From Branchipolynoe longqiensis (lineage: Eukaryota > Annelida > Polychaeta > Phyllodocida > Polynoidae), in the NCBI GenBank assembly GCA_030323885.1, contig CM059196.1:40438535-40502534 (forward strand): DNA of 64,000 nucleotides. The letters are read 5' to 3'. A program made the position numbers and the translations under genes. The notes beneath the pieces were generated by a model. The model was not told the DNA's origin. It did no database searches and saw only the letters and a program-made list of their open reading frames with translations. This document shows positions 41,401-51,400 of this stretch, piece by piece; position 1 is the first letter of the stretch, and each line of letters opens with the position of its first letter.

Positions 41401-41790
41401 AATGCTACGCATTACGACCAATTCCAGCAGAAACCGCAGCTGGTGCCGGCTGTGCTTTGGCGGCAATTGCTGCTTGCAATAGACCTTATGCAGCAGATGT
41501 CTTTGGCATCTTAACATTAACAATAACCGCTGATGGCTCAGTTCTCAGTACCACAGTTCCCTTCCTTGTGGTATGTGGTAGAGGTTTAAGAAATTGTTCT
41601 CCAGTCCCACTGCATGGTATTCTATCACCAGAGAGGATTCCTCTGTGGATAAAAAATGGATGTATTCGACTGGGACCTTTCCTTGCGCAAAATTTAGGCT
41701 CCGCCCGCCTGCTCAGTAAACTAGTGTCTTAATACGTGGTTCAAACACTGAAGCACTATCAGATCAGTGCTACTGGACGCTGTCGCCATT
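41401..41790. other. Intergenic sequence with a 91-codon open frame of unknown status
   Basis: The frame at 41457-41732 (+) has ordinary composition but no recognised motif, no clear splice signals and no similar neighbour. It may be a fragment of a mobile element. Confidence 0.3.
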
Positions 41791-41792
41791 TT

Positions 41793-42067
41793 CCAGTCGG
41801 GTCAAACCAATGACTTAGAAAATTGATACTTGTCACTTCCTAGCCAGTCACTCGGCATCATTAGGATAGGAGAATGACTGGTTGGCTCAGTGTCAGGATA
41901 ATGTAAGTTATAACTGAGTGGGATATCAGGTCATGGTGCTGCTGACATGGTCTCCCAGTGTGGCAGCACTATAACATCGCCATGAGTGTGCATTGTCAGA
42001 AGTCGATACCCATCCTAATATGACCTTAGATGTTGGCATGAGGATGTAAAACTCCAACAACCAACCA
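41793..42067 (+). mobile_element. tRNA-type SINE (family A), head missing
   Basis: From CAGTCGGGTCAAACCAATGA to AAAACTCCAACAACCAACCA. A small insertion (AAGTTATAA) splits the GATAATGTGACTGAG block. Confidence 0.85.
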
Positions 42068-43205
42068 ACTTTACCAGCAGTTTAAAGTTGTTTAGTTTGC
42101 TAAATCTAGATGGATATATGGTAGACAGTGTTTTAACACGACTGAGTGTTTGTGCTTAGAGTTGCGAAGATAATTCTCAATATAGACTCTACTAGCGCGT
42201 ATTCGATTAATCAACTCGGATCACCCGAGTCACTTTATGGCGCATACGCAGGCTCATGACATCCTCAGGTTGCATAATCGAACACTCTCCAACACGGTCG
42301 AGGTGGAAATAATGCTGGCTTAATCCAAAACTCTTTTTGTTGTTGGAATAACCGATATAACTACAGCAATATAGGATTTAAAGTATTTTATAGTTGCATA
42401 GTTTAGTTATATTTCATTTAATTATGACAACAAAAAGCATTAAATAAACACCTACGACTTGCACTGGTAGGTGTTGTCCTACAGGTACCAGCACAAATGT
42501 GACGTCATCGATCCTAGCCACCCCCGGCCAACAGGTGGGTTACTGGGGTCGGGTCGTTTTGCACACGGTACGTCTATTTCTCGACTCCACTCGCTGTGTT
42601 CGATTTGAAATTCTGACCACTCGGGTGACCCGGGTCGTGTTAATCGAATACAGCCCATGTGTGCATTTAGTGGGTTTCAGTATTAGTGATATTGTGATTT
42701 AGGTGGGCATTGGTGTGTGTCTGGCCACTAGTATCATATGAGTATACTAGAGAGTTTATTTCATTTAATAAACTTGCATTATGCTACCACCTACTGGAGG
42801 TCATCCATAAGTCACTCAGTTTTGCCATGCATGCATATTATTAAGCCAATCCCATCCCACGGAACGCGTGCCAACTCATTACGGTATTCAGATGTCGCAG
42901 GGTCATTAAAGGCACTGTCAATCTACAATCAAAATCAAATTAAATAGGTTGGCATTCACCCAACTTTTCGCGCTGCGGGCGGTCCACGCAATGTACACAG
43001 AGCGTATGGCTGGCATATGGCTAGCGTATGCGTGGCGTATAGCGATGTATACTAAGCATATAGCAACGTGTACTCGGCGTGCTGGGACATGTAGTGGCAG
43101 TTGGACTTGGAGGCGACAGTTTCAGCGTATGAGTAGCGCACAACGATGTATGGTCAATGTATGTGTCGACATGTGCATAGCCTTTTCAAAACTTATGCGT
43201 AACAT
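42068..43205. other. Intergenic sequence before the DIRS-like element
   Basis: A possible inverted pair (ATTCGATTAATCAACTCGGA near 42200 with ACTCGGGTGACCCGGGTCGT near 42619) suggests one more palindromic element of about 450 bp (42190-42652). From about 42950, tandem GCGTATGGCT/GCATATGGCT words occur, which may be the left part of the retroelement. Confidence 0.4.
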
Positions 43206-44150
43206 GTGCAGCTACCAGGCATGGGGAAGGGGCCAAAGGTAGAGCTTCGGCTGGAACAAAGGGAACAGACCCTTCAAGAGGGAGTTCAATGCACAGAAGC
43301 CGTTCCCCCACCCAGGGAACAAATAGAGGTGGCCACGCATACACCAGTAAGCATATTTAAAGCTGGAAACCTCAATAATTGTCTACCGGAATGGAATAAC
43401 ATTATGGAAAATTTAACTATACTTAGTTTAGCGGAAGGAGTAAGAATACGACTGATTGAGGAACCTATTCAAAATAGTATACCTTTTCCTTACCGATTTG
43501 ATAATTCAGAACGCGAGGCGTTAGACTATCAGGTCCTTAAATTTGGTGAAAAAGGCATTATAGAACCAGCACTTCATGTGGCTGGGGAATTTTTTTCTAA
43601 TATTTTCACGAGACCCAAACCAAATGGGGATGTAAGACTAATTTTAGATCTGATGTCGTTTAACAAATTAGTAGAATACAAACATTTAAAAATGTTTTCA
43701 TTAGACACAGCTAGAGACTTAGTAACATAAGACTCATGGCTAGCCAGTGTGGATCTCAGAGATGCATACTATACAGTACCAATCTATAAACCTGATCATA
43801 AATTTCTCAGGTTTTGTTGGAATGACGAGCTGTATGACCTGCATGCCTAATAGACTAGCTTGCGCTCCATGCATTTTCACAAGGTTACTTAAACCTACTT
43901 AAACCTATATTTTCCCAGATGGCTAGGGAAGGACATGTTATGTTTCCTTATATTGATGACTCATTTATTGTTGCACAAACAAAACAATTGTCAAACAGCA
44001 GTAGACAAACTATGTGAGACATTTAAAAATTAGGATTCTACATACATGAAACTAAGTCAGTTTTAACACCAACAAAGAAGTTAAAGTTTCTGGGATTTTT
44101 TATTGACACCATAGAAATGACCATTTCATTGATGAAACAAAAAGTTTACA
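43206..44150 (+). pseudogene. DIRS-like reverse transcriptase, broken
   Basis: The first 174 codons carry the family lead-in (FKAGNLNNCLPEWNN) and fingers (GIIEPA, FTRPKPNGDVRLILD). An in-frame stop at 43728 is followed in the same frame by WLASVDLRDAYYTVPI. The catalytic YIDD motif is near 43950 in another frame, and KLKFLGFFID follows near 44085. At least two disruptions make it inactive. Confidence 0.85.
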
Positions 44151-44174
44151 ACAACCGCAAACCAATTATTACAA

Positions 44175-44902
44175 TTGAACAAACCAAAGATAAAACAAGT
44201 CGCAATACTGATACGAATTATGATAGCATATGCAGCGGCTATTCTATATGGCAAGGCCCATATTAAATCGCTAGAAATAGATAAGCACTTAGCGTTGGCT
44301 TGCACTAAAGGAAAGTTTGAATGCCCCATGACGATTTCGCCAGATGGCCAAAAAGATATGTGGTGGCTGTCACACATTAATAATTCGCCCAACCCCATTA
44401 GAATGGTAGAGCCCAACACTACAGTTACAACAGAGGCTTCACTAGAAGGATGAGGGGGCTCACAGAGATGGATGATGAAATCTCCGATCACATTAATGCA
44501 CTAGATCTTAGAGCTATTTATCTAGGCTTACGTAGCCTAGTTCACCTACCTAAAAATCATGTAAGGGTTTTGACAGATAACACGACAGCTGTGGCTTACA
44601 TACGTAATATGGGAGGGACTCCTTCCGAACCATGTAACCATTTAGCCAAATTAATTTGGGACTGGGCAGAGGAACACAACATATGGCTAACAGTAACTCA
44701 TATCCCAGGCAGTCAAAATACTTTGGCTGACAAGAAAAGTCAACATTTCCACGATCATCTAGAATGGTCATTAAATCAGAGTATTTTCAGCTACATTTGT
44801 CATAAATGGGGCAAACCAGAAATTGACTTATTTGCATCATGCAACAACAAAAAGTTACCCAAATATGTGCTTCGGCATCCAGAGCCAGAAGCCAGAGAGT
44901 AG
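44175..44902 (+). pseudogene. DIRS-like RNase H region, broken
   Basis: Two frames abut: 44175-44453 ends in TEASLEG and a stop, and 44450-44902 continues with ALDLRAIYLGLRSL, VLTDNTTAVAYIRNMGG and HIPGSQNTLAD, the RNase H motifs of DIRS and related elements. KPEIDLFASCNNKKLPKYV, typical of DIRS polyproteins, follows. Confidence 0.85.
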
Positions 44903-44970
44903 ATGCATTTTCTCTAATTTGGAATAATTAATTTTATTACATATTCCCACCATTCAGCATTATCAGCAGA

Positions 44971-46087
44971 GTGGCCAGAAAAATCACGATGGATCACTCA
45001 CACGCGGTACTGATAGTACTAGCATGGGACACACAACCATGGCTAGCGGAAGTAACATTAAAAGCAAAAGACATGCTCACGTTCCCACGAGAAAGGAACA
45101 ACCTACAACATCAAGGACCACTAACAGTCCACGGAGATGTGTCAATGACACCCCTTTTAAGAAAACATTTATAACAGTATGGCTTAGACAAAATTACACA
45201 AAAAAGTCTTATTCCACACGCCTGGAGGAAAGGAACGGTGAAATTATACACAAGTTATTTAAAGAAATGGGGACTTCATTGCCTCCTTGAAGGAGTCAAA
45301 CCATTAAAACCTACAATAGCCCAAATTTTAAGATTTCTAAGAATGTTAGAAGATGAAGGCTTAGGATTTGGCGTAATTAATGCAGCAAGATGTGCGCTTT
45401 CTATTATTCTGGTTCATTACACTGGTTCATTAGATCGGTGTATGAAAGAACCCCACCCAAATCAAAATATAATAGGTTTTGGGATGTGTCAATAGTATTT
45501 AAGTTATTCAAGTCATGGCCTACTAATAGACATTTATCAATGAAGGAACTAGGTTTTCAGTTAGCAGTGCTGTTACTGCTAGTGACGGGACACAGAGGCC
45601 AAATGATTTTGGCACTCTCACCGGATAGATTAGAGATAGATAAGGATGGGGCGACATTCGATTTAGAGACATTGCTAAAATCGAATCGCACAGGGAACCC
45701 CACTGTCCACAGTTCATGTAAATAGTTTTCCGGAAGATAAATTGATTTGTGTAGTTTCAGCCATTAGGGCTTATTTATCCAAGTCATGAGGAATAATGAA
45801 TTCCAGACAACTACTGATCAGCAAAAGATTGAAAAGATAAAGCTATCTCGAGAGACACACTCGCAAGGTGGACCATCAAAGTGCTTAAACAGGCAGGCAT
45901 CAATACAGGATGCTACGCATCTCACTCAATGCCTGGAGCCATGGTCTCCAAGGCAAGACAGTTAGGAATCTCAGTTAAGAGAATCCTTGCACATGTGGGG
46001 TGGAAGACGGCAAGATCATTTGCAAAACATTACAACAAACGACTGGAGAAGCCAAGCGACCTGGCGCCTCGCCTACTCACCAACTAA
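44971..46087 (+). pseudogene. DIRS-like tyrosine recombinase, broken
   Basis: Fragments in different frames give an N-terminal core (YTSYLKKWGLHCLL, ARCALSIIL), the first catalytic Arg in TGHRGQMI (about 45590), SHSMPGA (about 45920) where the expected second Arg of the H-x-x-R box is Pro, then VGWKTARSFAKHY with the presumed catalytic Tyr. Stops, frame changes and the missing Arg make it inactive. Confidence 0.82.
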
Positions 46088-46229
46088 AGAAGGGTGAGAA
46101 ACAAAAAATTACTATGTTTACACTAAAAACATTATGGTATGATTACAATATTAAGAACAAAAGGATAAAAAATGATATTATCTCAAATTCTCCCTGGACG
46201 ACGAGTAGCCAGAGGATAGTACCGAGGTA

Positions 46230-46320
46230 AAATAGTATAGTTGTACGAGTCTTACTTGGGTACAGATGATGGATAACTGGTGTTTTCCCGAAGTACTAGC
46301 CTTGGATAGTCGTGGGTCAG
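46230..46320 (+). repeat. Left arm of ~90-bp inverted repeat
   Basis: Includes GATGGATAACTGGTGTTTTC and TACTAGCCTTGGATAGT. Its complement is at 46447-46534 with about six differences plus a CGT insertion at 46311. The two arms are separated by about 126 bp. Confidence 0.93.
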
Positions 46321-46446
46321 GGCCCGCCCACCCTACCCTACCACGACTATCATGTTTCACTGGTGCCAAACGGAAACACTAAAGTATCATTTGTTATCCT
46401 ATTAAGTATGTAAAAGATTGCTGGACCCGGATATGCTTCCTTCTCC

Positions 46447-46534
46447 CTGACCCACTATCCAAGGCTAGTACCTCGGGAAAACACCAGTTATCCATCATCT
46501 GTACCCAGGTAAGACTTGTATAACTATACTATCT
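46447..46534 (-). repeat. Right arm of ~90-bp inverted repeat
   Basis: GAAAACACCAGTTATCCATC mirrors the left arm. Placed directly after the recombinase remains, the pair fits the terminal plus internal complementary repeats of DIRS elements, but a separate palindromic MITE inserted there is also possible. Confidence 0.9.
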
Positions 46535-46739
46535 ATTTATCGATAGTTATCCGTTCCCCATTGAACAATCGGATTATGACGCTAGATAATACCTGGCAGC
46601 TCTGATTAGTTCTAATTAGTTTGACCCTTGACCATCCTTCTCAGAATCAACATGAGACAAGCAGTTGAGATCACCATAATCAATTAGAACCTTTCTGTTC
46701 AGCAATAGAGAGGACGCTAGAGGACTCTGGTCATTAATA

Positions 46740-46890
46740 ACCAGACGGGATGGCCGAGTGAGTTGAACGTCCGTTGTTTTGGTACGTCGTAAAGTTCGAA
46801 CCCAAGCCTGGCCAAGTGAAACCAATGACTTAAGAATTTATACTTGTCACTACCTAGCCCTGATGTTCAGCATGATTAGAAAAGGGCTAG
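46740..46890 (+). mobile_element. tRNA-type SINE (family A), 3' truncated
   Basis: Head ACCAGACGGGATGGCCGAGT, decayed box B (AAGTTCGAACCC), then AGTGAAACCAATGACTTAAG. Stops at AAAAGGGCTAGG. Confidence 0.85.
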
Positions 46891-46940
46891 GAGCAGTGGA
46901 GTGAGGACGACCAATTGTCCGTGATTGAAATTTCACTTCC

Positions 46941-47295
46941 TTAAAGCTGCATAGTCCGATGAAGCATCAAATTTTCAAAATCAAAACAATTATCTAGATT
47001 TGATTCTACATATCTAACTTAGATACTGATGCACTTATTAAGTATTTGTTGCCACATAGAATGGAACACTGAGTCGATTGAATAGAACCTGTCACTGCAG
47101 AAACCTATGGTATCAGAGTTTTGGCGTGCTTGCCAAAATTATTTTCACATATTTGAATTTCAAAAATCTAAAAAAGTAGCCATTTCAATTAAAAGTTACT
47201 TCAAACTAAAGTAAGGTAGATTATAATGATCAATTAATATATTAATCTCAGAAAAAATGTCAGAAACTCAAAACCATCGGACTATGCAACTTTAA
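46941..47295 (+). mobile_element. TTAA-flanked MITE (family M)
   Basis: TTAAAGCTGCATAGTCCGAT to ATCGGACTATGCAACTTTAA, about 355 bp. Confidence 0.88.
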
Positions 47296-47764
47296 TCAAC
47301 TAATTTACCCCCAAAAATAAAATTATAATTAAAAGATTTCTTACATCTAAGTAGACAACTGCTGAGTGCAAGCAAGTAATGGGAAAGTATATGATTCATA
47401 ATTACATACACTACATGCCAGAGTGTTATGGGGCTAGCCATGCAATAAAATGATCATATTATGTATGACTGCACTGGCAAAAGCGGGCAGATGAATAGTA
47501 GCGGACTCCAACGTGATCACCTCAAATTAGCACAGCCCCTGCTTCACAATTAATGTACTTATTAAATCAGTTTGTAATTTGCAATATCCACATCTCACGA
47601 AAAAAAAAGTATCATATTATGTGGAATACTGCAGTGGCAAAAGGGTACATATGAATAATCGCCAACACCAAAGTCAACAACTCAAATTAGCACAACATCG
47701 GCTTACAAATTAATGTGCGTATTATATCCTCTTATAATTTTGCAATATCCACATCTCACTATCG
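47296..47764. repeat. Imperfect ~165-bp direct duplication
   Basis: ATCATATTATGTATGACTGC with CTGGCAAAAG, then CTCAAATTAGCACAGCCCC and ATATCCACATCTCAC (about 47450-47600), recurs at about 47610-47760 in the same order. A 165-bp unit is present twice. No gene. Confidence 0.75.
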
Positions 47765-48087
47765 ACCAGACAGGATGGCCGAATGAGTTAGAGCGTCCGT
47801 CTCCCGTGTTGGTAGATCACAATATGTATGTATCAAACCAATGACTTTAAAATTTTTACTTGTCACTTCCTAGCCTGGCATTCGGCATTAGGATAGGGCA
47901 AGGACTGGTTGGCTCACTGTCAGGATAATGTGACTGAGTGGGATATCAGGTCACGGTGCTGGCGGCCTGGTGTCCCAGTGGGGCAGCACTATAAAGTCAC
48001 CATGAGTGTGCACTGTCACAAGTCGGTACCCATCCTGATATGACCTTAGATGTTGCTAGGACGTAAAACAACAACAACAAACAAACA
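47765..48087 (+). mobile_element. tRNA-type SINE (family A), full length, upstream of gene 2
   Basis: Intact head (CCAGACAGGATGGCCGAATG, AGTTAGAGCG) but box B is lost (ACAATATGTATG in its place). The body and ACGTAAAACAACAACAACAA tail follow. It ends about 250 bp before the start codon of the secreted-protein gene. Confidence 0.88.
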
Positions 48088-48339
48088 CATCTCACTACAA
48101 ATAGTCTACACAAAGGCCAAAAGTGCAAGGGGGACAAAAGACATTGAACTACCTGCGCTGTGGATGCCAGGAGACCAGCGAAGTCGTGACAATCAGCCGC
48201 TGATCACCGGCCGTCTCAGGGGCCGCGTCACTACGGGCACCACCGGCAAACTGTTAGTAGGTCGGGTCCACAGTGGAGCCCTCTGAATAATACACCTACT
48301 GGAGGACACTCGGCCTGCAGCAACGGGAGGAGGATCACG

Positions 48340-48457
48340 ATGGGCACCGTAGGCTTCCTCCTGGGACTGGGAGTGGCCTTCACCTTGTGTGGAGCGGATT
48401 ACCCCCCACACGACATCACATACAGGGTACACTACCACGACCTGTATCCCAAGGAGG
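48340..48457 (+). CDS. Secreted protein exon 1 (signal peptide)
   Basis: 39 codons plus one base. The ATG at 48340 is the first in this frame after an upstream stretch with stops, and CACGATGG is an acceptable start context. The hydrophobic core FLLGLGVAF is followed by CGA, a good signal-peptidase site. Confidence 0.72.
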
Positions 48458-51400
48458 GTAGGTGACCCTTGTTTCACGTGGTGGGGTTCGGGTGGAGGTG
48501 GAGGTGGATGTAGGTGTGGTCGTGTAGGTGTACGTGAATGTGTATGTCAATATGTATGTATATGTGTAGGTGTATGTGAATGTGTATATCAATATGTATG
48601 TATATGTGTAGGTGTATGTGAATATGTATGTATATGTCAATATGTCAATATGTATGTGTAGGTTTACGTGAATGTGTATGTATGTATGTGCATGTGAATG
48701 TATATCTGAATGTGTATGTGCAACCCATATTAACTGATGTTTACTTTTTGTGATGGGGGGTCGTTAAAGCTGCATGGTCCGATCAAAACATCAAATTTTC
48801 AAAACGAAAACAATTATCTAGATTCGATTCTGCATATCTAACTTACATACTGGTGCACTTATTAAACATTTGTCATCACATAGAAGGGAATACTAAGTCA
48901 ATTTAATAGAACCTGTTACCACATAAGACTATGGTGTTAGAGTTTTGGCAAGCTTGCCAACATTAATTTTGCACATTTGCACTTCAAATATCTCAAAAGT
49001 TAGCCATTTAAAATAAATATAATGTAAGGTAGATTATAATGATGAACCTAATATCTTTATCTCAGGAAATAACTGAAACTCAAAATCATCGAGCTATGCA
49101 ACTTTAAACTAACTAACAAACTGAACGTGTAGGTGAATGTCTGTGTGTATGTGAATGTGCATGTGAATGTATAGGTGAACGTGTAGGTGAATGCATAGGC
49201 GAATGTATAGATTAATGCATAAATGAATATATATGTCAATGTGTACGTGAATGTGTAGATGAATGTACAGGTGAATGTGTAGGCGAATGTATAGTGGTAT
49301 GTATGTGTGAATGTGCATGTGAATGTATATGTGAATGTGTAGGTGAATGCATAGGTGAATGTGTAGGTGAATGTGTGTGAATGTACGTGTGAATGTGCAT
49401 GTGTAGGTGAATGTGTAGGTGAATGTGCAGGTGAATGTATGTGTGCATGTGTAGGTGAATGTGTAGGTGAATGTGTAGGTGAATGTGTAGGTGAGTTTGG
49501 GTGTGAATGTATGTGTGAATGTGCATGTGTAGGTGAATGTGCAGGTGAATGTGTAGGTGAATGTGCAGGTGAATGTGCGTGTGAATATGTGTGTAAGTGA
49601 ATGTGCAGGTGAATGTGTAGGTGAGTGTGTGTGTGAATGTATGTGTGAATATGCATCTGTATGTGAATGCATAGGTGAATGTGTAGGTGAATGTTTAGGT
49701 GAATGTGTAGGTGAATGTGTGTGTCAATGTATGTGTGAATGTACATGTGTAAGTGAATGTGTAGGTGAATGTTTAGGTGAATGTGTGTGAATGTGCATGT
49801 GTAGGTGAATGCATAGGTGGATGTGTAGGTGAATGTGTAGATGAATGTGTAGGTGAATGTTTAAATGAATGTACAGGTGAATGTCTAAGGCGAATGTGTA
49901 GGTGAATGTTTAGGTGAATGCATGTGTGAATGTGTCGGTGAATCTGTAGGTGAATCTGTAGGTGAATGTGCATGTCAATGTGTAGGTGAATGTGCAGGTG
50001 AATGTGCATGTGAATGCATAGGTGAATGCGTAGGTGAATGCATTGGTGAATGTGTAGGTGAATGTGCATGTGATTGTCTATGCGTAGGCGAATGCGTAGG
50101 CAAATGTGCATGTGATTGCCTATGTGAATGTGTGCTGTGTAATATCAGTTCCGCAAACAAACCATGGGTATACTTCAAGTTCAATTCGTTGGTTGCTTGG
50201 CAACATTTAAGGTCATATCAGGAACTTCAATACGGAGCTGGTAACAAGCTGGTCGGGTCGCTAACTGAGCTGATATTCCGTCCGTTATTAGCGCTAGCAG
50301 TCATCTTCCCCTCCATCCAATTCTAAGGTGACTGGTACACGTGACCTGATCTGCAGGTAATTCCAGTCACTGATTGGTTATTGCCGTAGGCGTTTTCTTC
50401 ACTAGTTGTACGTGTGTACATATCCCCCCCCCCCTACAGCCCCCCTCCGACCTTACCACACACACAACACTTACCTCCAAATTTCACATGTATTTTGATA
50501 TACATGTTATATGTATACATGTTATGAACATGTTTAATCACACACGGTATATACATGTTATAAGCATATATTTTATATGTGTTAGCTATATATATTAAAT
50601 ATTATGTTAGATATGTTAACTATACATTAAGTATATATTATTTACTAAAGTTGCATAGTCCGATAAAAGCATAAAATTGTCAAAACCAAAACTCCTATCT
50701 AGCTTTGATGCTACATATCCAACATAAGCCGTGTTCACACGGGGAAAATGTAAAGCGATTTAGACAAGGCGAATCATATGAATCAATTTAGACGCCCGTT
50801 CACACGGGCAGTACTTGGGCCGGAAATCGATATCAGCGCATGAGCAAGTCGATACTAACCAGCGCCAGTTTTGGTTAGTCGACATCGCCATGAGAGAGTG
50901 TGGGTTCGACCTAGATATGTATGGACTGAATCATATTGGTTTGGAAGGGTCAAAACTTCTGCTGGGCAGTGAAACCCTAAAAATAAATGATGAAAAAAAT
51001 ATTTGTGCACAGCTAGAGGTTTCATAGACTAAATTATATAATATGCGCTTTTGATCGACCGGAAAGTCAACAAACTAAGGTCTCGACTGCGCATGCGTGT
51101 GAGGTCCTTAATCCGCCTCAAGTAAGTCGGTTGCGTTCACACAGGCGATATAAGTCGAATCATAAAATTCGGTTCATATAAACCACCTACATAGGTGGTT
51201 TATAAAATCCGAATTATATGAGTCGAATCAGCCCTAAACCGCCTCAGCCGCGCGTTCACACGCCAAATGTGAGTCGAACTAGTCAAGTCGATTTATATGA
51301 TTCAAATTAACTGCCCCGTGTGAACAGGGCTTTAGATACTAGTGCACTTATTGAACATTTATTGCTGCATAGACGGGGGTAAGAAACGATTTAACAGGAC

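Larger units (their letters stand above)
43206..46540 (+). mobile_element. Decayed DIRS-like (tyrosine recombinase) retrotransposon
   Basis: The order reverse transcriptase, RNase H, tyrosine recombinase, then an inverted repeat, is diagnostic of DIRS-type elements, which integrate by a recombinase and lack LTRs and a DDE integrase. Each domain is recognisable but broken by stops and frame changes. The left inverted repeat was not identified, so the start is a minimum. This is a cellular retrotransposon, not a virus. Confidence 0.85.

Noticed and set aside
42949..43242. 97-codon frame before the reverse transcriptase as a gag-like gene
   Set aside because: Made largely of repeated GCGTATGGC words and overlapping another frame; no nucleocapsid motif such as a CCHC knuckle is seen.
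49057..50326. Cysteine-rich (GECV) and His-rich frames up to 229 codons
   Set aside because: Products of the 12-bp minisatellite; no start context, family similarity or splice link to gene 2.
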